A program made the position numbers and the translations under genes. This document shows, piece after piece, positions 16,462 to 25,793 of a stretch of 64,000 bases of DNA; positions within the stretch are counted from its first letter, which is position 1; every line of letters begins with the position of its first letter. Origin of the DNA: Streptomyces sp. MspMP-M5. GTDB taxonomy: Bacteria > Actinomycetota > Actinomycetes > Streptomycetales > Streptomycetaceae. The DNA lies in assembly GCF_000373585.1 (NCBI RefSeq), contig NZ_KB891889.1, forward strand, positions 30,540 to 94,539, read 5' to 3'. Below the pieces are notes generated by a model, which saw nothing but the letters and a program-made list of their open reading frames with translations, was not told the DNA's origin and made no database searches.

Positions 16462-18678
16462 TCACTCCTCCTCAGGCGGAGTGACCGCTACCGCTCGTGC
16501 CGCCTCGGGACCCTGCTCCAGCAGCACAGCGAAGCCGTCATCGTCCAACACGGGGACCTTCAACTGCATGGCTTTGTCGTACTTCGAACCGGGGTTGTCG
16601 CCCACCACTACGAATCCGGTCTTCTTGGAAACGGATCCGGTCACCTTCGCACCGAGAGCCTGCAGCGCCTCTTTCGCGCCATCTCTGGTGTGTGACTGAA
16701 GTGTGCCCGTTACCACGACGGTGACGCCTTCCAGCGGGCGCGGGCCCTCCTCGCCCGTCTGCTCCTCCTCCATCCGGACGCCGGCGGCCCGCCAGCGCTC
16801 CAGGATCTCCTGGTGCCAATCCACGGCGAACCACTGCTTGAGCGAGGCGGCGATGGTGGCGCCGACGCCGTCCACGGCCGCCAGCTCCTCCTCGCTCGCC
16901 TCGCGGATCCGGTCGACGGAGCGGAACTCGCGGGCCAGTGCCTGCGCCGCCACCGGGCCCACATGGCGGATCGACAGGCCGGTGAGGATCCGGGCCAGCG
17001 GGCGCTCCTTGGCGGCGCGGATGTTCTCCAGCATGGCGAGGGTGTTCTTCTTCGGCTCGCCCTTCTGGTTGGCGAAGAAGGTGACGACCTTCTCCTCGCC
17101 GGTCTTCGGGTCGCGCTTGGGCAGGCCCGAATCCGGGTCCAGGACATGGGACTTGATGGGCAGCAGCTGCTCGACGGAGAGGTCGAAGAGGCCGCCCTCG
17201 TCCTTCAGCGGCGGCTCGGCGGGCTCCAGCGGCTGGCTCAGCGCGGTGGCCGCGACATAGCCGAAGTTCTCGATGTCCAGGCACTTGCGGCCGGCGAGAT
17301 AGAACAGCCGCTCGCGGATCTGGGCGGGGCAGGAGCGGGCGTTGGGGCACCGCAGGTCGATGTCGCCCTCCTTGGCGGGCTGGAGCGCCGCGCCGCACTC
17401 GGGGCACTCGGCCGGCATCACGAACTCCCGCTCGGTGCCGTCCCGCAGGTCGGCGACCGGGCCGAGGATCTCCGGGATGACGTCGCCCGCCTTGCGGATG
17501 ACGACGGTGTCGCCGATGAGGACGCCCTTGGCCTTGACCACGTCCTGGTTGTGCAGGGTGGCGAACTCCACCTCGGAGCCGGCGACGGTGACCGGTTCGA
17601 CGACCGCGTACGGCGTGACCCGGCCGGTGCGGCCGACGCCGACGCGGATGTCCACCAGCTTGGTGTTGACCTCCTCCGGCGGGTACTTCCAGGCGATCGC
17701 CCAGCGCGGCGCCCGCGAGGTGGCGCCCAGCCGGCCTTGGAGCCGGATCTCGTCGAGCTTGACCACGACGCCGTCGATCTCGTGCTCCACCGCCGTGCGG
17801 CGGGTCTCCGGGTCGCCGTAGTGGGCGATGAACTCCCGTACGGCGGCGAGGGAGTCGACGACGCGGTTGTGCGTCGCGGTGGGCAGGCCCCACTCCTTGA
17901 GGAGGCCGTACGCCTCCGAGAGGCGGTCGATCTCCAGGCCGTCGCGGGCGCCGAGGCCGTGCACCACCATGTGCAGCGGGCGGGTGGCGGTGACCTTGGG
18001 GTCCTTCTGGCGCAGCGAACCGGCCGCGGCGTTGCGGGGGTTGGCGAACGGCGGCTTGCCGTCGGCCACCAGGCGCTCGTTGAGCTCCAGGAACCGTTCC
18101 ATCGGGAAGTAGACCTCGCCGCGGATCTCGACCAGGTCGGGGATCCGGTCGCCGCGGAGGCGGTGCGGGATCTCGGCGATGGTGCGGACGTTGGGCGTGA
18201 TGTCCTCGCCGGTGCGGCCGTCGCCGCGGGTGGCGGCGCGGGTGAGGCGGCCGTGCTCGTAGGTGAGGTTGACCGCGAGGCCGTCGACCTTGAGCTCGCA
18301 CAGGAAGTGGTAGCCGGCGCTCTTCGGGTCGCCGCCCAGTTCGGTGGCGAGCCGCTCGGCCCAGGCCGCCAGCTCCTCGTCGTCGAAGGCGTTGTCCAGC
18401 GAGAGCATCCGCTCGCGGTGGGCGACCTCGGTGAACTCCGTGGCGTACGACCCGGCGACCTTCTGGGTCGGGGAATCGGGCGTGCGCAGCTCGGGGTGCT
18501 CGTCCTCCAGTGCCTCCAGGGAGCGCAGCAGCCGGTCGAACTCCGCGTCGCTGACGACCGGGGCGTCCTTCACGTAGTAGCGGAAGCGGTGCTCCTCGAT
18601 CTGCTCAGCGAGCTGCGCGTGCTTCTCCCGTGCCGCGGCGGGCACCTCGGATGCCGCCGCGTGCTGTTCGCCAGCCAC
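16462..18678 (-). CDS. ligA: NAD+-dependent DNA ligase LigA
   Basis: A 738-aa full-length replicative ligase that seals nicks using NAD+. The domain order is: Ia domain with HRFRYYVKDAPVVSDAEFD; adenylation domain with active-site Lys in CELKVDGLAVNL (~130); OB fold; four-cysteine zinc finger (CPECGAALQ and later CPNARSCP); helix-hairpin-helix region; and C-terminal BRCT domain (VTVVVTGTLQSHTRDGAKEA). GTG 18678 is the start. It is on the minus strand, 30 bp after the MetE-like gene stop (18709), so the two are probably co-transcribed. The C-terminal tail is Glu/Pro rich. Confidence 0.97.
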   Translation of the reverse strand: MAGEQHAAASEVPAAAREKHAQLAEQIEEHRFRYYVKDAPVVSDAEFDRLLRSLEALEDEHPELRTPDSPTQKVAGSYATEFTEVAHRERMLSLDNAFDDEELAAWAERLATELGGDPKSAGYHFLCELKVDGLAVNLTYEHGRLTRAATRGDGRTGEDITPNVRTIAEIPHRLRGDRIPDLVEIRGEVYFPMERFLELNERLVADGKPPFANPRNAAAGSLRQKDPKVTATRPLHMVVHGLGARDGLEIDRLSEAYGLLKEWGLPTATHNRVVDSLAAVREFIAHYGDPETRRTAVEHEIDGVVVKLDEIRLQGRLGATSRAPRWAIAWKYPPEEVNTKLVDIRVGVGRTGRVTPYAVVEPVTVAGSEVEFATLHNQDVVKAKGVLIGDTVVIRKAGDVIPEILGPVADLRDGTEREFVMPAECPECGAALQPAKEGDIDLRCPNARSCPAQIRERLFYLAGRKCLDIENFGYVAATALSQPLEPAEPPLKDEGGLFDLSVEQLLPIKSHVLDPDSGLPKRDPKTGEEKVVTFFANQKGEPKKNTLAMLENIRAAKERPLARILTGLSIRHVGPVAAQALAREFRSVDRIREASEEELAAVDGVGATIAASLKQWFAVDWHQEILERWRAAGVRMEEEQTGEEGPRPLEGVTVVVTGTLQSHTRDGAKEALQALGAKVTGSVSKKTGFVVVGDNPGSKYDKAMQLKVPVLDDDGFAVLLEQGPEAARAVAVTPPEEE

Positions 18679-18708
18679 CGTCTTGTCCTCCCGTGTCCTT
18701 GTGGGCGG

Positions 18709-19722
18709 TCACTCAGGGTTGTCCGCGAGCGACCTGGCCGCCCGGACGCAGTGGGCGAGCGCCACGCGGGCGTAGGCGGGCGAGGCACCCGCCAGACCGC
18801 ACGACGGGGTGACCACCACGGACTTCGCGAGAAGCCCCGGTGCCAGCCCCAGCCTGCGCCACAGCGTCCGGACACCCATGACGCTACCGGCAGGGTCTGA
18901 CAATGGGCCGTCCACGCCCGGCACCACGCCCGCGAACAGCGCGGTGCCGCCCTCGACGGCCTCACCGAGCGCCTCGTCCTCACGCTCGGTGAGCAGCCCG
19001 AAATCGAACGAGACGCCGGTGGCGCCGGCCCGCCGCAGCAGCCCGAAGGGCACGTCGGGCGCGCAGGAGTGGACCACGACCGGTGCGCCGTCCGCGGCGC
19101 CGACGAGGTCGCGCAGCGCGCCCTCGACGACCGCGCGGTCCACGGCCCGGTGGGTGCGGTAGCCGCTCGCGGTCCGCACCCGGCCCTGGAGCACCGCGGT
19201 CAGCGAGGGCTCGTCGAGCTGGAGGACGACCTCGGCGCCCGGCACCCGCCGCCGGACGTCCGCGAGATGGGCGCGCAGCCCCTCCGCGAGGGACTCGGTG
19301 AGGTCCCGGCAGGCCCCGGGGTCGCCGAGCGCCGCCTCGCCGTTGCGCAGCTCCAGGGAGGCGGCCAGGGTCCACGGGCCGACCGCGGAGACCTTCAGCG
19401 GCCCCTCGTACCCCTGGGTGAACTCCTCCAGGGCGTCCAGGTCCTCGCCGAGCCAGGAGCGGGCGCGGCGGGTGTCGCGGCCGGGCCGGTCGCTGATCCG
19501 CCAGCCGCTGGGCTCCACATGGGCGTAGAGCTCGACGAGCATGCCGAGGGTCCGCCCGATCATGTCGGCGCCGGGCCCCCGTGCCGGGAGCTCGGGCAGA
19601 TGGGGGAAGTCCTCCAGCGACCCGGTGACGGTCTTCGCCGCTTCGCGGGCGTCCCCGCCGGGCATCGACCCGATCCCGGTCGCCGCGCCCGCTGCCCACT
19701 TGTGCCTGGTGTTCTCACTCAC
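18709..19722 (-). CDS. MetE C-terminal-like (B12-independent methionine synthase/UROD-fold) protein
   Basis: A 337-aa protein with the TIM-barrel fold of the MetE catalytic half. Possible zinc ligands are visible in VVVHSCAPDVPF and TPSCGLAG, and GIGSMPG lies near the N-terminus. It lacks the N-terminal half of true MetE (about 750 aa), as do the short actinobacterial members whose methyl donor is not certain. GTG 19722 fits where the homology begins; the frame runs on to 19902 through a hairpin, which is unlikely to be coding. It lies upstream of ligA on the same strand. Confidence 0.82.
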   Translation of the reverse strand: MSENTRHKWAAGAATGIGSMPGGDAREAAKTVTGSLEDFPHLPELPARGPGADMIGRTLGMLVELYAHVEPSGWRISDRPGRDTRRARSWLGEDLDALEEFTQGYEGPLKVSAVGPWTLAASLELRNGEAALGDPGACRDLTESLAEGLRAHLADVRRRVPGAEVVLQLDEPSLTAVLQGRVRTASGYRTHRAVDRAVVEGALRDLVGAADGAPVVVHSCAPDVPFGLLRRAGATGVSFDFGLLTEREDEALGEAVEGGTALFAGVVPGVDGPLSDPAGSVMGVRTLWRRLGLAPGLLAKSVVVTPSCGLAGASPAYARVALAHCVRAARSLADNPE

Positions 19723-19752
19723 CCGGGAAGGGTATGCGGCGCCGGGCCGTAC

Positions 19753-19850
19753 GTGTGGCGGGAGGGTGCGGGGCCGGAGGGGTGGGTGTGCGGACGTCAA
19801 GCGAAGCAGTCCGCAACCCACCCCGGAGGCCCCGTGCCCTCCCGCCACAC
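19753..19850. repeat. Long imperfect hairpin with the conserved loop
   Basis: Positions 19753-19794 pair with 19810-19850 with only a few mismatches and one bulge. The 15-nt loop is CGTCAAGCGAAGCAG. Its reverse complement differs from the loop at 248-262 by one base, and the inner stems share a CCTCCGGGGT core. It lies between the SDR gene's end and the MetE-like gene's start, just beyond a separate, simpler terminator. Confidence 0.9.
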
Positions 19851-19904
19851 GCCCCGGGACGCCCCCGCCCCGCGCCCGAAACGCGACCGCCCCGCGACGC
19901 ACGT

Positions 19905-19931
19905 CGCCCCCGTGCGCTCGGCACGGGGGCG
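19905..19931 (-). terminator. Terminator hairpin after the SDR gene
   Basis: An 11-bp perfect stem (CGCCCCCGTGC with its complement) and a 5-nt loop, 18 bp downstream of the SDR stop on the minus strand. It is compact and strong, as expected for an intrinsic terminator. Confidence 0.75.
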
Positions 19932-19948
19932 AGGTAGAGACGGGCGGG

Positions 19949-20638
19949 TCAGCGGCCCGGGCGGACCACCACGTCCTTGAGTTCCGCGTCGCGCGGCAGG
20001 TCGATCGCGGTGAGGATGGCCGTGGCCACCGACTCCGGGTCGATCCACTTCGACGCGTCGTACTCCTTGCCCTCCTGGCGGTGGGTGCTCTCCTGCATGG
20101 GGGTGGCGGTGCGGCCCGGGTAGACGGAGGTGACCCGGACGCCGTTGTCGTGCTCCTCCGCGCGCAGCGCGTCGGCCAGCGCCTTCAGCCCGTGCTTGCT
20201 CGCCGCGTAGCCGCCCCAGTTGGCGTGCGCGGTCAGCCCGGCACCGGAGTTGACGAAGACCACGTCGCCCTTGGCGATCCGGACCAGCGGCAGCAGCAGG
20301 CGGGTGAGCTCGGCGGGCGCGACGAGGTTGACGGTCAGCTGCCGCTGCCACGCCTTGGCCGGCAGGTCGCCGACCGCGCCCAGCTCGATGACGCCCGCGA
20401 TGTGCTGGATCGAGTCCAGTCGCTCCGGCAGCCGCTGGTGGCCCAGCGCCCAGTCGAGCTTCTCCGGGGCGGAGAGGTCGCCGACCAGGGTGTGCGCCCC
20501 GGGGAACCGCTCGGCCAGCTCCTTGGCCCGGCCGACGTCCCGCGCGAGCAGCCACAGTTCCTCCCCGCGCTCGGCGAGCCTGCGCGCGACCGCCGCTCCG
20601 ATGCCCGACCCCGCGCCTGTGATCAAATGCGTACCCAT
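19949..20638 (-). CDS. Short-chain dehydrogenase/reductase
   Basis: A 229-aa Rossmann-fold SDR. The cofactor loop ITGAGSGIG is at residues 6-14, the catalytic serine is in VFVNSGAG, and the YAASKHGLK box carries Tyr and Lys. PGRTATPMQ follows, as in classical SDRs. The length is short-normal. ATG 20638 is the first good start. The gene follows the LOG-like gene on the same strand with 35 bp between them, so the two may be co-transcribed. The substrate is unknown. Confidence 0.9.
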   Translation of the reverse strand: MGTHLITGAGSGIGAAVARRLAERGEELWLLARDVGRAKELAERFPGAHTLVGDLSAPEKLDWALGHQRLPERLDSIQHIAGVIELGAVGDLPAKAWQRQLTVNLVAPAELTRLLLPLVRIAKGDVVFVNSGAGLTAHANWGGYAASKHGLKALADALRAEEHDNGVRVTSVYPGRTATPMQESTHRQEGKEYDASKWIDPESVATAILTAIDLPRDAELKDVVVRPGR

Positions 20639-20673
20639 GGGGCCGATCCTACGGCGTGGCCCCTGGCGGCAGG

Positions 20674-21216
20674 TCAGCCCCGGGCGCTCGCCCGCTGCTC
20701 GAGGTAGGCCAGCGCGGCCGCGCCGTCCTCGGCGAAGAACACCAGCTCGGAGAGGGGGACGGGCAGGAAGCCCTCGGCCGCCATCCGCAGGAACTGGGTC
20801 TGCAGCCCGTCGTAGAAGCCGGCGGTGTTGAGCAGCACCACCGGCTTGTCGTGCATCCCGTGCTTGCGCAGCTCCAGGATCTCGGTCGCCTCGTCCAGGG
20901 TGCCGGTGCCGCCGACCATGACGACGACGGCGTCGGCCCGCGCCAGCATCTGCGCCTTGCGCTCGGCGAGGTCCTTGGTGACGATCATCTCGTCCGCCCC
21001 GGCGCGCGCCTTGTGCGCCAGGAACTCCACGGAGACGCCGAGCAGTTTGCCGCCGGCCTCCTGGACGCCGTCCGCCATGACCTTCATCAGGCCGGTGTCC
21101 GAACCGCCCCATACCAGGGCATGTCCACCCTTGCCGATCATTTCGGCGAACTTGCGGGCGGGCACTACATAACGGTCGTCGAGGTCGGCGGCGGAGCAGA
21201 AGACGCAGATGTTCAT
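20674..21216 (-). CDS. LOG-family (TIGR00730-type) Rossmann protein with altered signature
   Basis: A 180-aa protein of the family that includes cytokinin-activating phosphoribohydrolases, which cleave nucleoside 5'-monophosphates to base and ribose phosphate. MNICVFCSA begins the fold. GGSDTGLM (38-44) and ERKAQM (85-90) match the family. The hallmark PGGxGTxxE appears as VGGTGTLDE (101-109), with the proline replaced by valine; the catalytic Glu and the Gly residues remain. ATG 21216 is preferred to an upstream ATG at 21237. Its activity in this lineage is not known. Confidence 0.85.
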   Translation of the reverse strand: MNICVFCSAADLDDRYVVPARKFAEMIGKGGHALVWGGSDTGLMKVMADGVQEAGGKLLGVSVEFLAHKARAGADEMIVTKDLAERKAQMLARADAVVVMVGGTGTLDEATEILELRKHGMHDKPVVLLNTAGFYDGLQTQFLRMAAEGFLPVPLSELVFFAEDGAAALAYLEQRASARG

Positions 21217-21267
21217 GCCGTTCACCCTACGGGGCACCCGCGGCGCCCCGCAGGGTGAACGGGGGCG

Positions 21268-22644
21268 TCAGATCAGGCCCTGGTCCAGCATCGCGTCCGC
21301 GACCCGCTCGAAGCCGGCGATGTTGGCGCCCGCGACGTAGTCACCGGGCAGCCCGAAGCGCTCGGCGGTCTGGAAACAGGTGTCGTGGATCCCGCGCATG
21401 ATGGCGGCGAGTTCGCCCTCGGCGCGCTCGAACGACCACGCCTCGCGGGCGGAGTTCTGCCGCATCTCCAGCGCGCTGGTCGCCACCCCGCCGGCGTTGG
21501 CCGCCTTGCCCGGGCCGAAGGCGACGCCGGCGTCCTTCAGGAGCGCCACCGCCTCCGGGGTGGTGGGCATGTTGGCGCCCTCGGAGACCGCCTTGACGCC
21601 GTTGCGGACCAGGATCCGGGCGGCGTCCGCGTCCAGCTCGTTCTGCGTGGCCGACGGCAGCGCCACGTCGCAGGCGACGTCCCACACGCGCCCGCCGGGG
21701 ACGTACTTGGCCGAGCCGCCGCGCCGCTCGGCGTAGCCGCGGACCCGGCCGCGCTCGACCTCCTTGATCTGCTTGAGCAGCGCCAGGTCGATGCCCTTCT
21801 CGTCGACGACGTAACCGCCGGAGTCCGAGACGGTCACGACGTTGGCGCCGAGCGCCTGGGCCTTCTCGATGGTGTAGAGGGCGACGTTGCCGGAGCCGGA
21901 GACGACCACCTGCTGGCCGTCGAGCTCCTCGCCGCGCTGCTTGAGCATCTGCTCGGTGAAGAGCACGTTGCCGTAACCGGTGGCCTCCGTACGGGCCTTG
22001 GAGCCGCCCCAGGACAGGCCCTTGCCGGTGAGGACGCCGGCCTCCCAGCGGTTGGTGATCCGGCGGTACTGGCCGAAGAGGTAGCCGATCTCGCGGCCGC
22101 CGACGCCGATGTCGCCGGCCGGTACGTCGGTGTGCTCGCCGAGGTGGCGGTGCAGCTCGGTCATGAAGGACTGGCAGAAGCGCATGACCTCGGCGTCCGA
22201 CTTCCCGTGCGGGTCGAAGTCGCTGCCGCCCTTGCCGCCGCCGATGTTCAGGCCGGTCAGCGCGTTCTTGAAGATCTGCTCGAAGCCGAGGAACTTCACG
22301 ATGCCGAGGTTGACGGACGCGTGGAACCGCAGGCCGCCCTTGTACGGGCCGAGGGCGCTGTTGAACTCCACCCGGAAGCCGCGGTTGACCCGGATCTCGC
22401 CGGAGTCGTCCTGCCAGGGCACGCGGAACATGATCTGCCGCTCCGGCTCGACGATCCGCTCCAGGACCCTGGCCTCGGCGAGCTCCGGCCGGGCGGTGAG
22501 CACCGGGGCGAGCGTCTCCAGGACCTCCAGGGCCGCCTGGTGGAACTCCGCCTCACCGGGATTCCGACGGACCAGCTCGGCATGCAGGGCGGTGAGCCCG
22601 GCGGTGGGACCGCCGTGCGTGGCACCAGTGTGAACAGTCGGCAT
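21268..22644 (-). CDS. gdhA: NADP-type glutamate dehydrogenase
   Basis: A 458-aa hexameric-type glutamate dehydrogenase, which makes glutamate from 2-oxoglutarate and ammonia. The substrate-binding Lys is in GPYKGGLRFH, with KGGSDFDPHGKSD following. The NAD(P) domain has VVVSGSGNVA. The length and the MRFCQSFMTELHRHLGEHTD-type segment match the small bacterial NADP enzymes. ATG 22644 starts MPTVHTG. It appears to be a single-gene unit with about 190 bp of leader region upstream. Confidence 0.95.
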   Translation of the reverse strand: MPTVHTGATHGGPTAGLTALHAELVRRNPGEAEFHQAALEVLETLAPVLTARPELAEARVLERIVEPERQIMFRVPWQDDSGEIRVNRGFRVEFNSALGPYKGGLRFHASVNLGIVKFLGFEQIFKNALTGLNIGGGKGGSDFDPHGKSDAEVMRFCQSFMTELHRHLGEHTDVPAGDIGVGGREIGYLFGQYRRITNRWEAGVLTGKGLSWGGSKARTEATGYGNVLFTEQMLKQRGEELDGQQVVVSGSGNVALYTIEKAQALGANVVTVSDSGGYVVDEKGIDLALLKQIKEVERGRVRGYAERRGGSAKYVPGGRVWDVACDVALPSATQNELDADAARILVRNGVKAVSEGANMPTTPEAVALLKDAGVAFGPGKAANAGGVATSALEMRQNSAREAWSFERAEGELAAIMRGIHDTCFQTAERFGLPGDYVAGANIAGFERVADAMLDQGLI

Positions 22645-22831
22645 GACTTCCGTTCCCTTCGTGGCCGACGAAAGCCGCGTGCCGTCCGGATCGCCGTTGA
22701 ACCGTCGACGCGGGGCTCTGTTGTCCCGTCGCATCGCCGACCTTATGCGCAACGGGCCCCGCCGATCGAGGGCGGGGTGCCCGGCGCGCCCGATCTGTAC
22801 GCGATTCCCCCAACTCCCGCGCGGCGCCGCC

Positions 22832-23578
22832 TCAGACGCCGGAGGGAACGGCGACCGCGGCGGCCCGGTCGCCGCCGGCCCCGCCGACCCCATCGGCCCC
22901 GTCGGACGCGTCCCGGCGCGCGTCCCGGATGTCGGCCTCGACCAGCCGCCCCATGTACTCGGCACTGCAGGCGCCGCCGGCCATCGAGGCCACCAGGATC
23001 GACAGCAGCGTCAGCACCGTGCCCAGCCACACCATGACGTGCACCGGCAGGAGGTAGACGCAGACGACCCGGACCACGCACTCGGTCAGCAGCGCGGCTC
23101 CCCAGATCAGCGTGAACCGCCGCTCCAGCCGCCGGAACCGCGCGCTGTGCGCCCGCAGCCGGTCCCATGCGGCGTCCGCCTCCGGGCTGCCCTTCGTCAC
23201 CCAGGGCTTGAGGCCGGCGGTCATCAGCGGCCGCCCCAGGCCCACCGAGAGCAGCATCGCGAGGCCGATGACGCTGCTGGTGGCGCTGTCCTTGGCCATC
23301 ATCAGCCGGGGGTCGCCGGTGAGGGTGCTCGTCGCCAGCCCCACCACGTTGACGACCAGCATCAGCAGCGCCAGGCCGTTGACGCTGCGCTCCCGGACCA
23401 GGCCCCAGACCGTGCGCAGCGCCGGCACGACGCTGCTCCAGGCCAGCGCGGCCACGTCGCTCATGCCGAAGCCGCTGCTGAGGACGTAGTACGACGCCAT
23501 CGGAACGCCGGCGTCGACGACCAGCGGTATCAGGGCCTTGCCGAGCTGACTTCCGGTGGACTGCTGCCGGCTCTCCAT
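22832..23578 (-). CDS. VC0807-family membrane protein
   Basis: A 248-aa integral membrane protein with about six hydrophobic segments. The pattern ALIPLVVDAGVPMASYYVL, then VPALRTVWGLVRERSVNGLALLML and LTGDPRLMMAKDSATSSVIG, matches the family NCBI names VC0807. The C-terminus is Gly/Asp/Ala rich and probably cytoplasmic. ATG 23578 has GGGGGAG directly upstream. There is no known function. The neighbours (gdhA downstream, mnmA upstream) are not obviously linked. Confidence 0.8.
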   Translation of the reverse strand: MESRQQSTGSQLGKALIPLVVDAGVPMASYYVLSSGFGMSDVAALAWSSVVPALRTVWGLVRERSVNGLALLMLVVNVVGLATSTLTGDPRLMMAKDSATSSVIGLAMLLSVGLGRPLMTAGLKPWVTKGSPEADAAWDRLRAHSARFRRLERRFTLIWGAALLTECVVRVVCVYLLPVHVMVWLGTVLTLLSILVASMAGGACSAEYMGRLVEADIRDARRDASDGADGVGGAGGDRAAAVAVPSGV

Positions 23579-23763
23579 GGTCTCCCCCGAGTCGGGCCGT
23601 GCCCGGTGCCTGCTGCACCGTGGCGGACGGTCCAAGCCTCGGGCACGGGGGCACCCGGCCGGCAGTCTCAACTGTCCCTACTTGGCCATGACATTTGTCC
23701 CGGGCGGCGCCGGGGCGGGTCGGGGTGCCGGGACGGGGCTGCCGGCGGCGGGGTGACGGTGGG

Positions 23764-24918
23764 TCAGCCGGCCTGCTGCTGCGGGGCCCCGGCGGCGGCC
23801 GTCCGGCGGGTGGTGCCGGCGATCGTCGCCGAGCCGACGACCCGGGTGCCGTCGTAGAGCACGATCGCCTGGCCGGGGGCGACGCCGCGCACCGGCTCGG
23901 TGAAGTCGACCCGCAGCTCGGTGCCGCCGACCAGCTCGGCGGTCACCTCGGTCTCGCCGCCGTGCGCGCGCAGCTGGGCGGTGTACCGGGCCGGGCCGGA
24001 CTCCGGCGGGCGGCCGCACCAGCGGGGGCGGATCGCGGTGAGCGCCGTCACGTCGAGGGAGCGGGCCGGGCCGACGGTGACGGTGTTGTCCACCGGGGAG
24101 ATGTCGAGGACGTAGCGGGGCTTGCCGTCGGGGGCGGGGGTGCCGATGCGCAGGCCCTTGCGCTGGCCGATGGTGAAGCCGTAGGCGCCGTCGTGGGTGC
24201 CGAGCCGCGTGCCGGACTCGTCGACGATGGCGCCCTCGGCGGTGCCCAGCCGCTTGGCGAGGAAGCCCTGGGTGTCGCCGTCGGCGATGAAGCAGATGTC
24301 GTGGCTGTCGGGCTTCTTGGCGACGAACAGGCCGCGGCGGGCGGCCTCTTCGCGGATCTCGGCCTTGGTGGTGGGGGTGTCGCCGAGCGGGAACATCGCG
24401 TGCGCCAGCTGGCGGTCGTCGAGCACGCCGAGGACGTAGGACTGGTCCTTGGCCATGTCGGTGGCGCGGTGCAGCTCGCGGGTGCCGTCGTCGTTGCGGA
24501 TCACCTTGGCGTAGTGGCCGGTGCAGACCGCGTCGAAGCCCAGGGCGAGCGCCTTGTCCAGGAGGGCGGCGAACTTGATCTTCTCGTTGCAGCGCAGGCA
24601 CGGGTTCGGGGTGCGGCCGGCCTCGTACTCGGCGATGAAGTCCTCGACGACGTCCTCGCGGAAGCGCTCGGCGAGGTCCCAGACGTAGAAGGGGATACCG
24701 ATCACGTCGGCGGCGCGGCGGGCGTCGTGGGAGTCCTCGATGGTGCAGCAGCCGCGGGCCCCGGTGCGGAACGACTTGGGGTTCTCGGACAGCGCGAGGT
24801 GGACGCCGGTGACGTCGTGGCCCGCCTCGGCGGCACGGGCCGCGGCGACGGCGGAGTCCACCCCGCCGGACATGGCGGCGAGGACGCGGAGGCGGCGGGG
24901 GGCGGCGGCATCAGTCAT
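23764..24918 (-). CDS. mnmA: tRNA-specific 2-thiouridylase MnmA
   Basis: A 384-aa enzyme that adds sulfur to U34 of Lys, Glu and Gln tRNAs. The PP-loop SGGVDSAVA lies near residues 17-25. The catalytic pair is Cys107 (NPCLRC) and Cys209 (HDICFIADGD). The central KDQSYVL and GFTIGQRKGL are typical. The C-terminus ends with a Gln/Ala tail. ATG 24918. A cysteine desulfurase gene about 1 kb away on the same strand is the likely sulfur source. Confidence 0.96.
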   Translation of the reverse strand: MTDAAAPRRLRVLAAMSGGVDSAVAAARAAEAGHDVTGVHLALSENPKSFRTGARGCCTIEDSHDARRAADVIGIPFYVWDLAERFREDVVEDFIAEYEAGRTPNPCLRCNEKIKFAALLDKALALGFDAVCTGHYAKVIRNDDGTRELHRATDMAKDQSYVLGVLDDRQLAHAMFPLGDTPTTKAEIREEAARRGLFVAKKPDSHDICFIADGDTQGFLAKRLGTAEGAIVDESGTRLGTHDGAYGFTIGQRKGLRIGTPAPDGKPRYVLDISPVDNTVTVGPARSLDVTALTAIRPRWCGRPPESGPARYTAQLRAHGGETEVTAELVGGTELRVDFTEPVRGVAPGQAIVLYDGTRVVGSATIAGTTRRTAAAGAPQQQAG

Positions 24919-24990
24919 AACCCCTCCAGAGTAGACGGAACCGGAGAACGCCCGAAAAGCGTTGTGGAGAGCGTGGAGGAGGCGGAGGGC

Positions 24991-25701
24991 GTGGCGGAGA
25001 CGACGGCGGCGGCCGGCGCGGAGGGCGCGGCGTCCGGGAAGCGCACCGGCCGGCGGCTCACCCGGCGCCGGGCGCTGCTGCTCGGCGGCGGTGCCGCGGT
25101 GGCCGCGGGCGCGGCGGCGGTGGCGGCCCGCGAGGAGCTGGCGTACTGGTGGTGGCGGCTGCCCGGGAACAGCCGGCCGCGCAAGGAGGGCGAGGTCGAC
25201 TTCGCCGGCGCCCAGTGGTCCGCCGCGTCCCCGGCGAACTACCGGCAGGCGAACCGCCCCGACGACTACACCGTCGACCGGGTGGTGGTCCACGTCGTCC
25301 AGGGCAGCTTCGCCACCGCGCTGAAGGTCTTCCGGGACCCGTTCCACGAGGCGTCGGCGCACTACGTCGTCCGCGGGGACGGCCACGTCGCACAGGCCGT
25401 CCGCGAGCTGGACGTGGCCTTCCACGCCGGGAACCGCGGCTACAACGAGCGCAGCGTGGGCATCGAGCACGCGGGGTTCGTGGACCGGCCGGAGTCCTTC
25501 ACCCCGGAGCTGTACGCCGCGTCGGCCCGGCTGACCGCCGGGATCTGCCGCCGGTACGCCTTCCCGGCCGACCGGGAGCACATCGTCGGCCATGTCGAGG
25601 TGCCCGGCACCGACCACACCGACCCCGGGCCGCACTGGGACTGGGACCGCTACCTGGCCCTGGTCCGCGCGGAACTGCGCCGCCCGGCGCCCCGGACGTG
25701 A
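24991..25701 (+). CDS. Tat-exported N-acetylmuramoyl-L-alanine amidase (Amidase_2)
   Basis: A 236-aa peptidoglycan amidase, divergent from mnmA. The N-terminus has a twin-arginine stretch (LTRRRALLLGG) followed by a hydrophobic Ala/Gly run, so it is probably exported folded. The domain shows the zinc-site pattern: VVVHVVQG, then SAHYVVRGDGHVAQ, YNERSVGIEHAG, and GHVEVPGTDHTDPG with the last His. GTG 24991 is chosen because GGAGGAGG lies 7 nt upstream. In-frame GTGs at 24964 and 24973 lack as good a site. The intergenic gap to mnmA is 72 bp and should hold both promoters. Confidence 0.88.
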   Translation: MAETTAAAGAEGAASGKRTGRRLTRRRALLLGGGAAVAAGAAAVAAREELAYWWWRLPGNSRPRKEGEVDFAGAQWSAASPANYRQANRPDDYTVDRVVVHVVQGSFATALKVFRDPFHEASAHYVVRGDGHVAQAVRELDVAFHAGNRGYNERSVGIEHAGFVDRPESFTPELYAASARLTAGICRRYAFPADREHIVGHVEVPGTDHTDPGPHWDWDRYLALVRAELRRPAPRT

Positions 25702-25793
25702 CCCGCGGGCGGGCACAGCCCCTGGGCCCGCCCCGCCGGACCGGCAGGCTCCGGACCCACTCATCCGGCTCGGCTCGGCGGTACCGTCCGTCC

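Noticed and set aside
23675..23701. Promoter GGGACA/TAGGGA upstream of the VC0807 gene
   Set aside because: The spacer is only 15 bp and the -35 match is weak, so it was not annotated.
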